Notes: generated by a model from the letters alone, not told the origin. A DNA stretch of 64,000 nucleotides from Thermomonas sp. (GCA_016720345.1 JADKKV010000005.1:620001-684000); one strand, 5' to 3'. Shown: positions 17,640-29,289, counted from the first letter of the stretch. Translations and numbers: made by a program.

Positions 17640-18125
17640 TCAGTGGCCTGGCCAGGCGGCCCAGCCGTCGGCGCTTTTCTCGACGACGGTGAAGTCCACC
17701 GCGACCGTGCCGGCGCGTTCGAATCGCAGGCGCATCGGCACCCGCTCGCCGGCGGCGAAGCGGCGCCTGGTGTCGATCAGCATGAAGTGCAGCGGGATGC
17801 CGGGCGGCTTGACCTCGGTGCGTGCGCCGGCCGGCAGCTCCAGCGGGAAAGTGTTGGTCATGCTGACCGTGCCGCCCGCGCGCACCACCGTGTGCAATTC
17901 GATCGAGGCCGCGCAGTCGCATTCGATGCCGAGCAGGCGGTCGCTGCCGCCGCGGTTGTCGAAGCCGGCGTAGGCGTCGACCGCGGTGCCCAGCTCGCCG
18001 CTCGCCGACAGCACCATGTGGTCGATCCGGATCGCGCCCTGGCGCACCACGCCCGGCGCCAGGCTGGTGCACGCCGCCAGCAGCAATGCCACCACCGCCA
18101 CCGCTCCGTTCCTGGCCATGCCCAT
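17640..18125 (-). CDS. PCu(A)C-type periplasmic copper chaperone, lipoprotein
   Basis: A 161-residue copper chaperone of the PCu(A)C family (DUF461), which delivers Cu(I) to cytochrome oxidase or other cuproproteins. The lipobox LLLAACTS anchors it to a membrane. The copper ligands follow the family pattern: His in IELHTVV, Met ten residues later in GTVSMTN, then HFM after a longer spacer (23 residues against the usual 21). The start is ATG 18125 with AGGGG seven bases before; ATG 18119 is an alternative. It is divergent from the DUF2946 gene and close to a copper-type TonB receptor. Confidence 0.88.
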   Translation of the reverse strand: MGMARNGAVAVVALLLAACTSLAPGVVRQGAIRIDHMVLSASGELGTAVDAYAGFDNRGGSDRLLGIECDCAASIELHTVVRAGGTVSMTNTFPLELPAGARTEVKPPGIPLHFMLIDTRRRFAAGERVPMRLRFERAGTVAVDFTVVEKSADGWAAWPGH

Positions 18126-18251
18126 GCGCGTGCCCCTGGCTGCGTTTCGGCGCAGTGTACGCGCGCCATGGGCCATGGGGCCGGCGGCGGCAACGGCGGC
18201 ACGCTTGACGTGCATCAACGCCGGCGGCGGCGGAGTGCCTACAGTGACGGG

Positions 18252-18632
18252 GTGAGGATCCTGGCGCGTCCCTTGGAATTCATGCGCGGACTGGCCCTGG
18301 TGGCCGCCGCGCTGCTGGCGCTTGCGCCGAGCGTGAGCCGGCTGCTGCCGGACGCGATGGCAGCCCCCGCCGGCACCGAGGCGATGTGCACCACGGAGGG
18401 CCTGCAGGCCCGCGTGCCGGTTTTCGGCGAAGACGCCCCGGCGCTGCCGCGCAACCACCAGGAATGCGGTTACTGCGCGCTGCTGGCGTCCGCGCTGCCG
18501 CTGCCACCGGCGCTGGCGATGGACGTGCCCACCGTGGCCGCCGGCGCCGCCACGCTGCTGCGGCGGCTGGCGCCGTTCGTGGCGAGATCCAACTTCCCCG
18601 CACTCGGCTCGCGGGGTCCTCCTGCCCTTTAG
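18252..18632 (+). CDS. DUF2946 family protein
   Basis: A 126-residue exported or membrane protein with an N-terminal hydrophobic helix (MRGLALVAAALLALAPSVS). The family signature of paired cysteines is present: MCTTEG, then NHQECGYCALL, followed by a second hydrophobic segment. DUF2946 proteins commonly accompany copper-type TonB receptors, and this one ends 65 bases before such a receptor. A thiol-based metal-handling role is inferred. The start is the GTG at 18252 or the ATG at 18282; neither has a strong ribosome site. Confidence 0.75.
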   Translation: MRILARPLEFMRGLALVAAALLALAPSVSRLLPDAMAAPAGTEAMCTTEGLQARVPVFGEDAPALPRNHQECGYCALLASALPLPPALAMDVPTVAAGAATLLRRLAPFVARSNFPALGSRGPPAL

Positions 18633-18697
18633 ATGGCGTTGCGTGGCGGCGCAGGGCATTGCCCGCGCCCGAACCGTTCCCTTCCGAAGAGCATTCC

Positions 18698-21055
18698 ATG
18701 AAAACCAAGCACCTCGCCCTGGCGTTGGCGGCCGCGCTCGCCTGCCCGACCCTTGTCCACGCCCAGCAGGCGGAAGGCGCACGCGCCACCGCCACCGACG
18801 ACACCCCCGAAAGCGACGCCAGGCGCGTCGAAACCCCGGATCCGCAATTGCCGACCGTCACCGTGGTCGGCGTCCGCGTGATTCCGCTGCCGCGTGCGGA
18901 CGCGGTGCGGGCCGACGCCGCGCTGGCCGCCGGCGCCGCCGCCAGTTCCGACACCGCGCAGTTGCTGCGGGGCATTCCCGGGCTGTCCCTGCAGGCCGGC
19001 GGCGGGGTCTCCAGCCTGCCCTCGATCCGTGGCCTTGCCGATGACCGCGTGCGGATCGTGGTCGACGGCATGGACCTGGTCTCCTCCTGCGGCAACCACA
19101 TGAACCCGCCGCTGTCCTACATCGACCCGACCCGGGCCTCGAAGCTCGAGGTCTTCGCCGGCATCACCCCGGTCAGCCTGGGCGGCGACAGCCTCGGCGG
19201 CACCATCCGCGTCGAGTCCGCCGAGCCGGTGTTCGCCGGCGCCGGCGAGGGCCACCTCGTCGCCGGCAAGCTCGGCGCCTTCCATCGCAGCAATGGCGAT
19301 GCCCGCGGCATGGACGTGGCCACCACCTTCGCCGGTGAACACCTCAGCCTGGACTACACCGGCTCCATCGCCGAAGCCGGCAACTACCGCGCAGGCGGCG
19401 ACTTCAAGCCCGCCGGCCCGGCCGCGGCCGGCCGTGGCTGGCTGGATGCCGACGAGGTCGGCTCGACCTACTACCGGTCGCAGAACCAGTCGCTGCGGCT
19501 GGCCCTGCGCCATGGCCAGCACCTGGTCCAGCTGCGCTACGGCCGCCAGGACATCCCGCGCCAGGGTTTCGCCAACCAGCGCATGGACATGCTGCGCAAC
19601 GACAGCGAGCAGTGGGCACTGCAGTACCAGGGCGGATTCGGCTGGGGCGGGCTGGAAGCCTCCGCCTTCCACGAGCACACCCGCCACGGCATGCAGTTCG
19701 GCCCCGACAAGCTCTACTGGTACGCCCCGACCGCGGCCCAGGATGGCCAGCCGGGCCCGGTCTGCATGATGGGCATGGCCTGCTACGCCGCCGGCATGCC
19801 GATGGAGACCGAGGGCACCACCCGCGGTGCCAGCCTGAAGGCCGACATCCGCCTGTCGGCGCGCGATGCGCTGCGGCTCGGCGCCGAAGTGCAGCTGTAC
19901 AGGCTCGATGACTGGTGGCCTGCCTCCGGCCGCATGATGGGGCCGGATGCGTTCGTGAACATCAACGATGGCCGCCGCGACCGCCACGCCGGCTACCTGG
20001 AGTGGGAGGCCGAGTGGAACCCGCGCTGGCTGACCCAGGCCGGCCTGCGCCTGGAGCGCGTGGACACCGATGCCGGCCCGGTGCAGTCCTACAACAGCAA
20101 GTTCAGCCCGGCCGACGTGGTTGCCTTCAATGCCGCCCAGCGCCAACGCCAGGACGACAACCTCGACGCCACCCTGCTCGCGCGCTATACCCCGTCGCCG
20201 ACCCTGCGGCTGGAATTCGGGCTTGCCCGGAAGACCCGTTCGCCCAACCTGTACGAGCGTTACGCCTGGTCCACCGGCGGCATGGCGATGCTGATGGTCA
20301 ACATGGCCGGCGACGGCAACGGCTACGTGGGCGACCTCGGGCTGAAGCCGGAAACCGCGCGCAGCCTGAGCGTCAACGCCGACTGGCACGATGCCGCCGA
20401 CAGCCGCTGGAACCTGCGGGTGACGCCGTGGATCACCCGGGTCGATGACTACATCGACGCCGCGCGCTGCTTCACCCCGGTGCCGCCGGGCCAGACCATG
20501 CCGATGCCGACGCCGTGCAACGCCGACAACCTGGTGCGGACCCAGGGCTTCGTCTACCTGCGCTTCGCCAACCAGTCGGCGCAGCTGCACGGGGTCGACC
20601 TGTCGGCCCGGTTCCCGGTGGTGGAGGGCGCGCGCCTGGGCCGGGTCCACGGCGAGGCGCGCCTGGGCTACGTGCAGGGCCGCAACCGCAGCACCGACGA
20701 CAACCTCTACAACATGATGCCGCTGCATGCCGACTTCGCGCTGGAGCAGGCCAGCGGCGGCTGGAACGGGCGCATCGAGCTGGAGCTGGCGCGGGCCAAG
20801 CAGGACGTCTCGGCGACCCGCAACGAGGTCGCCACCGCCGGCTACGGCCTGCTGCACCTGCGCGGCAGCTACCAGTGGCGGGCGCTGCGGCTGGAGTTCG
20901 GCGCGGAAAACCTGTTCGACCGCTTCTACCAGCTGCCGCTGGGCGGGGCTTACCTCGGCCAGGGCAAGACCATGTCCGGGACCGGGGTGCCGTGGGGGCT
21001 GGCGATGCCCGGCAAGGGCCGAAACCTGTACGCCTCGGTGACCCTGGCGTTCTGA
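18698..21055 (+). CDS. TonB-dependent copper receptor (OprC/NosA type)
   Basis: Outer-membrane TonB-dependent receptor of 785 residues. The signal peptide (MKTKHLALALAAALACPTLV) is followed by a plug domain (LPTVTVVGVRVIPLP, SIRGLADDRVRIVVDGMDL) and a 22-strand barrel ending in aromatic LAF. The plug segment SSCGNHMNPPLSYIDP carries the Cys, His and Met ligands characteristic of OprC/NosA copper receptors. A Met-rich loop (MMGMACYAAGMPME) and MPMPTP support soft-metal binding. With the DUF2946 gene and the PCu(A)C chaperone it forms a copper acquisition island. A bidirectional terminator follows. Confidence 0.92.
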   Translation: MKTKHLALALAAALACPTLVHAQQAEGARATATDDTPESDARRVETPDPQLPTVTVVGVRVIPLPRADAVRADAALAAGAAASSDTAQLLRGIPGLSLQAGGGVSSLPSIRGLADDRVRIVVDGMDLVSSCGNHMNPPLSYIDPTRASKLEVFAGITPVSLGGDSLGGTIRVESAEPVFAGAGEGHLVAGKLGAFHRSNGDARGMDVATTFAGEHLSLDYTGSIAEAGNYRAGGDFKPAGPAAAGRGWLDADEVGSTYYRSQNQSLRLALRHGQHLVQLRYGRQDIPRQGFANQRMDMLRNDSEQWALQYQGGFGWGGLEASAFHEHTRHGMQFGPDKLYWYAPTAAQDGQPGPVCMMGMACYAAGMPMETEGTTRGASLKADIRLSARDALRLGAEVQLYRLDDWWPASGRMMGPDAFVNINDGRRDRHAGYLEWEAEWNPRWLTQAGLRLERVDTDAGPVQSYNSKFSPADVVAFNAAQRQRQDDNLDATLLARYTPSPTLRLEFGLARKTRSPNLYERYAWSTGGMAMLMVNMAGDGNGYVGDLGLKPETARSLSVNADWHDAADSRWNLRVTPWITRVDDYIDAARCFTPVPPGQTMPMPTPCNADNLVRTQGFVYLRFANQSAQLHGVDLSARFPVVEGARLGRVHGEARLGYVQGRNRSTDDNLYNMMPLHADFALEQASGGWNGRIELELARAKQDVSATRNEVATAGYGLLHLRGSYQWRALRLEFGAENLFDRFYQLPLGGAYLGQGKTMSGTGVPWGLAMPGKGRNLYASVTLAF

Positions 21056-21068
21056 GCGCGGCAACGAA

Positions 21069-21090
21069 AAGGCCCCGCGTGCGGGGCCTT
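21069..21090. terminator. Bidirectional terminator between copper receptor and rpoD
   Basis: A perfect 8-bp stem AAGGCCCC (21069-21076) / GGGGCCTT (21083-21090) with a GCGTGC loop. A-rich sequence lies on one side (ACGAAAA) and TTCTC on the other. It sits between the convergent receptor and rpoD genes and can serve both. Confidence 0.8.
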
Positions 21091-21114
21091 CTCGACGAAC
21101 CCGGGCGGCCCGGC

Positions 21115-22965
<1,851 letters not shown>

Positions 22966-23019
22966 GGATCGGGCTACCGTATCGGGGGTGCGCGTCCGGG
23001 CGACGCGAGGGAACCCAGC

Positions 23020-23025
23020 ATTATA
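23020..23025 (-). promoter_or_regulatory. Probable rpoD promoter -10 element
   Basis: On the minus strand a consensus TATAAT occurs 55 bases upstream of the rpoD start codon, in an otherwise GC-rich gap. Candidate -35 hexamers at 15-17 bases (GTCAAA, GGTCAA, AGGTCA) are weak. The exact consensus -10 in about 70% GC sequence is unlikely to be chance. Confidence 0.5.
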
Positions 23026-23112
23026 CCGTGCCGCCGGGAGTTTGACCTGACCCGCTTGCTGAACGCGCCGCCGCGCGCCGAACGACCCGCCGGCCGGCGC
23101 TGCCGCCGGCGC

Positions 23113-23556
23113 TCACCGCGACCGGAGCAGGAACGTCACCGGCCCGTCGTTGACCAGGCTGATCACCATATGGGCGCCGAAGCGGCCGGTTTCCACCCCC
23201 GGGGCGTGGCTTTCCCGGCAAAGTTCGACCAGCCGGCCAAACCCGCGCCCGGCTTCGTCGGGCGGCGCGGCGGTGCTGAAGCCCGGCCGCATCCCGCTGC
23301 TGGTGTCGGCGGCCAGGGTGAACTGGCTGACCAGCAGCAGGCCGCCGCCGGTGTCGGCCAGCGAGCGGTTCATCCTGCCGCTGCCGTCGTCGAACACCCG
23401 GTAACCCAGCAGGCGTTGCGCCATCCGCGCGAACTGCGCCTCGCCGTCGCCGGGCTCTACCGCCACCAGCGCCAGCAGGCCGGGGCCGATGGCGCCGATG
23501 ACGGCGGCGTCCACGGAAACCGAGGCAGAGGTGACGCGCTGGATCAGGGCAAGCAT
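23113..23556 (-). CDS. dtd: D-aminoacyl-tRNA deacylase
   Basis: Quality-control enzyme of 147 residues that hydrolyses D-amino acids from mischarged tRNA. The start [16 protein letters not shown] is typical, followed by the family motifs [20 protein letters not shown] and, near the C-terminus, [19 protein letters not shown], which holds the cross-subunit Met-Val-Pro-like loop region. The ATG at 23556 lies 7 bases from the edge of the palindrome at 23563. Confidence 0.97.
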   Translation of the reverse strand: MLALIQRVTSASVSVDAAVIGAIGPGLLALVAVEPGDGEAQFARMAQRLLGYRVFDDGSGRMNRSLADTGGGLLLVSQFTLAADTSSGMRPGFSTAAPPDEAGRGFGRLVELCRESHAPGVETGRFGAHMVISLVNDGPVTFLLRSR

Positions 23557-23562
23557 GCCCTC

Positions 23563-23642
23563 ATTGTAGGAGCGGCCCATGGCCGCGACGCTTCTTGCCT
23601 GGTTGCCCGAAGGGCATCGCGGCCATGGGCCGCTCCTACAAT
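23563..23642. repeat. REP-like palindrome (GTAGGAGCG type)
   Basis: A perfect 26-bp inverted repeat, 23563-23588 and 23617-23642, with a 28-base loop that contains a smaller hairpin (TGCCC GAA GGGCA, 23604-23616). The arms begin ATTGTAGGAGCGGCCCATGG. GTAGGAGCG palindromes are dispersed in xanthomonad and pseudomonad genomes and are mobilised by REP-associated tyrosine transposases (established knowledge). It fills nearly all of the 93-base space between the divergent dtd and lpxL start codons, where promoters would be expected. Confidence 0.85.
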
Positions 23643-23649
23643 GGGGGCG

Positions 23650-24567
23650 ATGACCGGATTCGCCGCCGCCCTGCTGTACGCCCTGGCCTGGAGCGTGGCC
23701 CGCCTGCCATGGCCGGTGCTGCGGCGGCTGGCGGATGGCGTGGCCCGGCTGTCGACCGCGCTGGACGGCCGCGAGGCGCGGGTGGCGCACCGCAACCTGG
23801 AGCTGGTGCGTCCCGACCTGGACCACGCCGCGCGCGCGGCGCTGGCCCGCGAGATCCTGCGCACCACCTCGCGGCAGGCCTTCGAGACCCTGCGGCTGTG
23901 GACGCGGCCGGCAGCGCGCAACCTCGCGGACATCGTCGAGGTCCGCGGCGAGGTGATTTTCGATGCGGCCCTGCGCGAGCCGCGCGGGCTGATCGTCGCG
24001 GCGCCGCACATGGGCAACTGGGAACTGCTGAACCAGTGGCTGGCGGCGAAGACCCCGCTGGCGATCCTGTACCGGCCGCCGGAATCGGCGATCGGCGAGG
24101 GCTTCCTGCGGCGGGTGCGCGCGAATGCCGGCGGCCACGTGGAACAGGTGCGCGCCGAGGCCGCCGGCGTGCGCAGCCTGCTCAAGCGCCTGCAGAAGGG
24201 CGGCGTGGTCGGGATCCTGCCCGACCAGCAACCGAAGGCCGGCGACGGCGAGTTCGCGCCGTTCTTCGGCAAGCAGGCGCTGACCATGACCCTGCTCGGC
24301 CGGCTCGCCGCGCGCAGCGGCGCACGGGTGCTGTTCGCCTGGTGCGAACGGGTGCCGGGGAGTTCGCCGCCACGCTTCATCCTGCATGTGGAAGCCGCGC
24401 CGGAAGGCATCGGCGATGCCGATCCGCAGCGCGCGGTGGCCGCCTTGAACGCGGGCGTGGAGGCCATCGCGCGGCGCGATTTCGCGCAGTACCAGTGGAC
24501 CTACAAACGCTATACGCTGCGCCCGGCCGGCAGTGGCGAAGAGAACCCCTACCTTGACCTCTACTGA
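23650..24567 (+). CDS. lpxL: Lipid A biosynthesis acyltransferase, LpxL/HtrB family
   Basis: Inner-membrane acyltransferase of 305 residues adding a secondary acyl chain to lipid A. An N-terminal membrane helix is followed by the catalytic HMGNWE motif (the HX4D/E signature), then YRPPE and [11 protein letters not shown], which are conserved in the family. The ATG at 23650 is preferred; an in-frame ATG at 23641 lies inside the palindrome. The stop overlaps or abuts the start region of the next gene, so the three genes to 26609 look like an operon. Confidence 0.93.
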   Translation: MTGFAAALLYALAWSVARLPWPVLRRLADGVARLSTALDGREARVAHRNLELVRPDLDHAARAALAREILRTTSRQAFETLRLWTRPAARNLADIVEVRGEVIFDAALREPRGLIVAAPHMGNWELLNQWLAAKTPLAILYRPPESAIGEGFLRRVRANAGGHVEQVRAEAAGVRSLLKRLQKGGVVGILPDQQPKAGDGEFAPFFGKQALTMTLLGRLAARSGARVLFAWCERVPGSSPPRFILHVEAAPEGIGDADPQRAVAALNAGVEAIARRDFAQYQWTYKRYTLRPAGSGEENPYLDLY

Positions 24568-25090
24568 GTCCAACGCAGCCACCGAAGGCGCCACCGTCGC
24601 GGAAGCGCCGCCGGCCATCGGGTGCTGGCAAGCGCCGCCGGCCCGCGCGGTGCGCCTGCACGCCGGTTTCGTGGCCGCGATGTTCGCGCTGTGCGGGGCC
24701 GGCGCGATGGCGGGGCCGTTGCTCGCCATGGACGAGTACGGCGTTGCGCGCTTCGGCATCGCTTCCGGCGTACTGGTCCTCGCCACCGCGCTGGGCGCCT
24801 GGATCGGTGCGCGCCTGCGCCACCAGCGCTGGAAGCTGGATGCCGAAGGCCTGTGGCTGCGCAGCGGCCGCCTGTGGTGGCGCGAGACGCGGGTGCCGGC
24901 CAGCCGCGTGCAGCACGTGGACCTCAAGCACGGCCCGCTGGAACGCAGGTCCAGGCTGGCAACGCTGGTCGTGCACACCGCCGCCGTGCACCTCAGCGGG
25001 ATCACCGTGCGCGGGCTCGACGAAGCCGACGCGCAGCACCTGCGCGATGCACTGGCGCGCCAGCTCGACGACGCCGGCGACGCGCTGTAA
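24554..25090 (+). CDS. Bacterial PH-domain membrane protein (YdbS-like)
   Basis: A 178-residue protein with two membrane helices (about 45-95: [19 protein letters not shown], then [18 protein letters not shown]) and a C-terminal bPH2 domain ([20 protein letters not shown], then [17 protein letters not shown]). YdbS/YdbT-type proteins come in pairs and are linked to envelope homeostasis; exact function is open. The start is uncertain: TTG 24554 has GAGAA eight bases before it, while GTG 24533 would overlap lpxL by 35 bases. The YdbT-like partner begins 5 bases after its stop. Confidence 0.82.
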   Translation: MTSTESNAATEGATVAEAPPAIGCWQAPPARAVRLHAGFVAAMFALCGAGAMAGPLLAMDEYGVARFGIASGVLVLATALGAWIGARLRHQRWKLDAEGLWLRSGRLWWRETRVPASRVQHVDLKHGPLERRSRLATLVVHTAAVHLSGITVRGLDEADAQHLRDALARQLDDAGDAL

Positions 25091-25094
25091 CCCG

Positions 25095-26609
25095 ATGAGC
25101 GAGGCCGCCCCGGACACCGCCGCACTGCCACGGGACGGGCAGGAACACCGGCTGCATCCGCTGTCCTGGCTGTTCGTGCTGCTCGCGCAGCTCAAGCAGT
25201 TCATCCTGCCGCTGCTGGTGCTGCTGTTCGCCGGCCGCGGCGACCGCAACGACCTGTGGGGCCTGCTGGCGATGGCCGGGCTGGTGGTGGCCTCGCTGGC
25301 CGAGTACTTCACCTATCGCTACCTGCTGCGCAGCGACGGCATCCGCATCCGCAGCGGCTGGCTGCACCGCAGCCTGCGCGAGATCCCGTTCGCACGCATC
25401 CACAACGTCAACCTGCACCAGTCGCTGCTGCACCGGATGTTCGGGGTCGCCGAGGTGCGGCTGGAATCGGCCGGCGGGACCAAGCCGGAAGCGCAGATGC
25501 GCGTGCTGCGGCTGGACCAGGCGCTGGCGCTGGAAGCGCTGGTGCGCAGGCGCGGCAACCCGGGCGTTGCCGCCGGCGAGGCGGACGCGGCGCCACCGCT
25601 GCTGGCCCTGTCCACCGGCGAACTGGTGCGGCTGGGCCTGATCAGCAACCGCGGCATGCTGGTGGTGGCCGCCGCGTTCGGCGCCCTGGCGCAGACCGGC
25701 GAGGACGTGTTCGGCGTGCTGGTGGAGCGCTGGGGCAGGCTGCTGTTCGGCCGCGTCTCCGAATTCATGGGCGAGCACGCGCACGACAGCACGCTCGGCA
25801 TCGGCCTGGCCGCGGTCAGCCTGGTGGTGGTCGCGCTGGTGCTGGTACGGCTGCTGTCGGTGCTGCTCGCCATCCTGCAGTTCCACGGCTTCACCCTGCG
25901 CGAGGACGATGGCCGCCTGAGCGTGGAGCGCGGCCTGCTGGCGCGTTCGCGCTCATCCGCCAGGCGCCGCCGGATCCAGGCGTGGTCGCTGCGCGAAGGC
26001 GTTCTGCACCGCTGGTTCCGCCGCCGCAGCCTGCGCGTGGACACCGCCGCCGGCCAGCGCGGCGCGCAGGAACAGCACACGCTGAAGGACATCGCGCCGA
26101 TCGCCAGCCCCGGCCACTGCGACGCGCTGATCAGGCACTTCCTGCCCGATGCAGGTTGGGACGCGCTGGACTGGCAACCGCTGCACCGCGGTGCATGGCT
26201 GCGGATCGCGATGCCGGGGCTGCTGCTGGTGCTGGTGGCCGTCGTCGCGGGGTGCTGGCGCTTCGGCGGCATTGGCCTGCTCGGGTTGTTGCTGCTGCCG
26301 TTGCAGCTGTGGCGCGCACGCCGGATCGCCGCCGCCTGCGGTTATGCCGACAACGGCCGGCTGGTGGCCTGGCGCACCGGCTGGCTGGCGAAGACCTGGA
26401 ACTTCGCCGAAGTCGACAAGGTGCAGGCGCTGCGGCTGGCGCAGTCGCCGCTGGATCGCCGGCTGGGCATGGCCAGCCTGCTGCTGGATACCGCCGGTGC
26501 CTCGCCGTTCGGCGCGCCGTTGCACCTGCACCACCTGCCGCTGGCCGCGGCGCAGGCGCTGTCAGCGCGGCTGGGAGCGCAGCTGGCGCGCCGCCGCCTG
26601 CAGTGGTAG
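25095..26609 (+). CDS. Bacterial PH-domain membrane protein (YdbT-like)
   Basis: A 504-residue polytopic protein with three bPH2-type repeats separated by paired membrane helices: about 80-150 ([20 protein letters not shown], then [20 protein letters not shown]), about 270-330 ([20 protein letters not shown]) and about 420-500 ([20 protein letters not shown]). The motif pattern matches YdbT, the usual partner of the preceding protein. The two follow an LpxL acyltransferase and end in 3' overlap with a glycosyltransferase, a context of envelope glycolipid metabolism. Confidence 0.85.
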   Translation: MSEAAPDTAALPRDGQEHRLHPLSWLFVLLAQLKQFILPLLVLLFAGRGDRNDLWGLLAMAGLVVASLAEYFTYRYLLRSDGIRIRSGWLHRSLREIPFARIHNVNLHQSLLHRMFGVAEVRLESAGGTKPEAQMRVLRLDQALALEALVRRRGNPGVAAGEADAAPPLLALSTGELVRLGLISNRGMLVVAAAFGALAQTGEDVFGVLVERWGRLLFGRVSEFMGEHAHDSTLGIGLAAVSLVVVALVLVRLLSVLLAILQFHGFTLREDDGRLSVERGLLARSRSSARRRRIQAWSLREGVLHRWFRRRSLRVDTAAGQRGAQEQHTLKDIAPIASPGHCDALIRHFLPDAGWDALDWQPLHRGAWLRIAMPGLLLVLVAVVAGCWRFGGIGLLGLLLLPLQLWRARRIAAACGYADNGRLVAWRTGWLAKTWNFAEVDKVQALRLAQSPLDRRLGMASLLLDTAGASPFGAPLHLHHLPLAAAQALSARLGAQLARRRLQW

Positions 26610-28208
26610 CTGCTGCGCGGGCAGCGCGCGCCAGTCGGACGCCCGCCAGACCTGCACCCAGCGCGAGCGGAAACGCTGCTGGATCACCGGATGCGGTCCC
26701 GGCGCGCGCCAGTCTTCGCGGGCGTTGACCACGATCAGGTCACGCGGGTGTTGCGTCGCCCAGGCACGCGCGCCGGCTTCGTCGACCACTTCAATGGGCG
26801 CGCGCAGGCGCCCGGCGAAATGGAACTGCAACTGGTATTCGCCGAGGAACGCGATCCGGGTGCCCGCGCGTTGCGCCTGGCCCAGCGCCTGCGCGGTCGC
26901 GGTCATGTCGTATTGCGCCTTGATCAGCGGCGTCAACGCCGCATGCAGCAGGGCGGTCGCCAGCAGCACGCCGCCGGCCTGCACCGGCAGCGAACGCCAG
27001 CGCAACAAGCCGATGCCGACCACCGCCAGCACCCCGCCCGCGAGCGGCAGGCTGTCCAGCAGCGCCTCCGGGAACGGCCGCTCGACGTGCCCGGCGAGCA
27101 CGCGCGCGCCCAGCAGCAGCGCCGCCAGCAGCAGCACGCCCACCCCGGCGGCGATGCCCAGCCGCGGCCGCGTATCCGCCGCCAGCGCCAACAGGATGGC
27201 GAACCCCGCGAACTCCGGCAGCAGGTAGTACGGGTTCTTGCCGCTGATCGCGCTGAAGGCCAGCACCACGCCGATCACCCAGATCCACGCGAACCGGTTG
27301 CCGGCATCCCGCCAGAGCACTGGCACCTGCGCCCACCACCAGCGCGACCACCACCACGGCGCCATCAGTACCAGCAGCAGCGGCAGGTACCACCACCACG
27401 GTTCGGCATGGTCGAAGCTGTCGCGGATGCGGCCGGCGGTCTGGGTGACCAACAGGGCCTGGCGGTATTCCGGATCGCCCAGGGTCAGGGCCGGCAACAG
27501 CCACAGTGCGAACACGCCGATGCCGGCCAGCACCGCGAGCAACGCCCGCTTCGCGAAGCGCGCGCCATCGCGTTGCGCGGCCGGGTGCCACCAGCGCGCC
27601 GCCAGCAGCGGCACGCCCAGGTGCAGCAGGACCACCGGGCCCTTCGCCAGCAAGCCAAAGCCGACTGCCAACGCCACGCCCGGCCACCACGGATTCCAGC
27701 CGGCGCCGTCGCGCCGGCACAGCGCCAGCAGGCCGCCGAGCACCGCCACCATCAGCGGCAATTCGTACATCACCTGCAGCGAGAACAGAAAGAAGTACCA
27801 GAAGCCGGCCATCGCCCATGCCGCCAGCGCGGGCAATGCCGGCCGCCGCGGATACAGCCGGCCCGCCAGCAAGCCGGTCTGCGCGATCGCCAGCGTGCCC
27901 AGCAGCACCACCAGCACGCGCGGCCAGAGGTCACTGACCCCGCCGAGCAGCCAGCCGAGGTGGATCAGCCACGGCAGCAACGGCGTCTTGTGCGAATACG
28001 GCTCGCCATTGAACAGCGGCACCAGCCAGCTGCCCGCATCCCACATCTCCCACGCCACCGCCAGGCTGCGGGTGGAATACAGCGGCAGCGGCCCGTGCAG
28101 GAAGATCGAGACCAGCGCCACCGCGGCCCATGCCAGCAGCGGTGCGCGCAGGACGCGCAGGCCGGTGGTGGCGGTCATCTGGCGGGCAGTCATGGGGCCA
28201 ATCGTCAT
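26562..28208 (-). CDS. ArnT-like (GT83) membrane glycosyltransferase
   Basis: Polytopic transferase of 548 residues with about twelve hydrophobic helices. It resembles ArnT/PMT enzymes that move a sugar from undecaprenyl phosphate to lipid A or protein. The first periplasmic loop holds LYSTRSLAVAWEMWDAG and NGEPYSHKTPLLPW, matching the acidic/SHKTPL catalytic signature of the family. Later loops include GDPEYRQALLVTQ and ISGKNPYYLLPE. The donor and acceptor are unknown. The start could be ATG 28208 or ATG 28193. Its last 48 bases overlap the end of the convergent YdbT-like gene. Confidence 0.85.
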   Translation of the reverse strand: MTIGPMTARQMTATTGLRVLRAPLLAWAAVALVSIFLHGPLPLYSTRSLAVAWEMWDAGSWLVPLFNGEPYSHKTPLLPWLIHLGWLLGGVSDLWPRVLVVLLGTLAIAQTGLLAGRLYPRRPALPALAAWAMAGFWYFFLFSLQVMYELPLMVAVLGGLLALCRRDGAGWNPWWPGVALAVGFGLLAKGPVVLLHLGVPLLAARWWHPAAQRDGARFAKRALLAVLAGIGVFALWLLPALTLGDPEYRQALLVTQTAGRIRDSFDHAEPWWWYLPLLLVLMAPWWWSRWWWAQVPVLWRDAGNRFAWIWVIGVVLAFSAISGKNPYYLLPEFAGFAILLALAADTRPRLGIAAGVGVLLLAALLLGARVLAGHVERPFPEALLDSLPLAGGVLAVVGIGLLRWRSLPVQAGGVLLATALLHAALTPLIKAQYDMTATAQALGQAQRAGTRIAFLGEYQLQFHFAGRLRAPIEVVDEAGARAWATQHPRDLIVVNAREDWRAPGPHPVIQQRFRSRWVQVWRASDWRALPAQQLPLQAAARQLRSQPR

Positions 28209-28296
28209 CGCGCGAAGGATACGGCAGCACGATTGCCGCGCGCACCGGCCACGCCGCATGCGCGACAATCGCCGCACCACGTCACTCCTCGCCTAC

Positions 28297-29289
28297 ATGC
28301 CCGATTCCATCCTCGTCGTCGGCGGCGCCGGCTACATCGGCTCGCACATGGTCAAGCGGCTGCGCCGCGCCGGCTTGCACGCGGTGGTGGCCGACGATCT
28401 TTCCTCCGGCCATCGCGAAGCGGTGCTCGGAGCACCGCTGCACATCGGCGACATCGGCGATGCGGCCTTCGTGGATGCGCTGCTGGGCGAGGTCAGGCCG
28501 GCAGCGGTGATGCACTTCGCCAGCTGCATCCAGGTCGGCGAATCGGTGGCCGAGCCGGCGAAGTACTACCGCAACAACCTCACCGCCACCCAGGTGCTGC
28601 TGGACGGCATGCGCGCGCATGGCGTCAACCGTTTCATCTTCTCCTCCACCGCGGCGATCTTCGGCGACCCGCAGTACGTACCGATCGACGAGGCGCATCC
28701 GAAGGCACCGATCAACCCCTACGGCCGCAGCAAGTGGTTCGTCGAGCAGATGCTGGAGGATTTCGACCGCGCCTACGGGCTGAAGTCGGTCTGCCTGCGC
28801 TACTTCAATGCCGCCGGCGCCGACCCGGAAGGCGAGCTGGGCGAATGCCACCAGCCGGAGACCCACCTGGTCCCGCTGATCCTGCAGGTGGCCGCGGGAC
28901 GCCGCCCGCACATCACCGTGTATGGCGAGGACTACGCCACCGCAGACGGCACCTGCGTGCGCGACTACATCCACGTCGAAGACCTCGCCGATGCCCACCT
29001 GCTGGCGTTGCGGCAGCTGCTGGCGGGCGGCGGCAGCGCGCGCTACAACCTCGGCAACGGCAATGGCTATTCGGTGCGCGAGGTGATCGCAGCGGTACGC
29101 CGGGTGACGGGCCATCCGATCCCGGTGGTGGTCGGCCAACGCCGCGAAGGCGACCCGCCGGTGCTGGTGGCCGACGCCCGCGCCGCGCGCGAGGCGCTGG
29201 GCTGGCAACCGTGCCACGGCGACCTCGACACCCTCGTGGCGCATGCCTGGGCGTGGGAACGCCGGCATGCACAGTGGGCGCGCAGCTAG
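28297..29289 (+). CDS. galE: UDP-glucose 4-epimerase
   Basis: Extended short-chain dehydrogenase of 330 residues interconverting UDP-glucose and UDP-galactose (or the N-acetyl forms). The NAD-binding motif GGAGYIGSH is at residues 9-17, the catalytic Ser/Thr lies in FIFSSTAAIFG, and the catalytic YGRSK supplies Tyr and Lys. CLRYFNAAGADPEG and CVRDYIHVEDLA are GalE signatures. It is divergent from the ArnT-like gene and neighbours a GT4 glycosyltransferase, so it probably supplies activated galactose for envelope glycans (inference). Confidence 0.95.
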   Translation: MPDSILVVGGAGYIGSHMVKRLRRAGLHAVVADDLSSGHREAVLGAPLHIGDIGDAAFVDALLGEVRPAAVMHFASCIQVGESVAEPAKYYRNNLTATQVLLDGMRAHGVNRFIFSSTAAIFGDPQYVPIDEAHPKAPINPYGRSKWFVEQMLEDFDRAYGLKSVCLRYFNAAGADPEGELGECHQPETHLVPLILQVAAGRRPHITVYGEDYATADGTCVRDYIHVEDLADAHLLALRQLLAGGGSARYNLGNGNGYSVREVIAAVRRVTGHPIPVVVGQRREGDPPVLVADARAAREALGWQPCHGDLDTLVAHAWAWERRHAQWARS

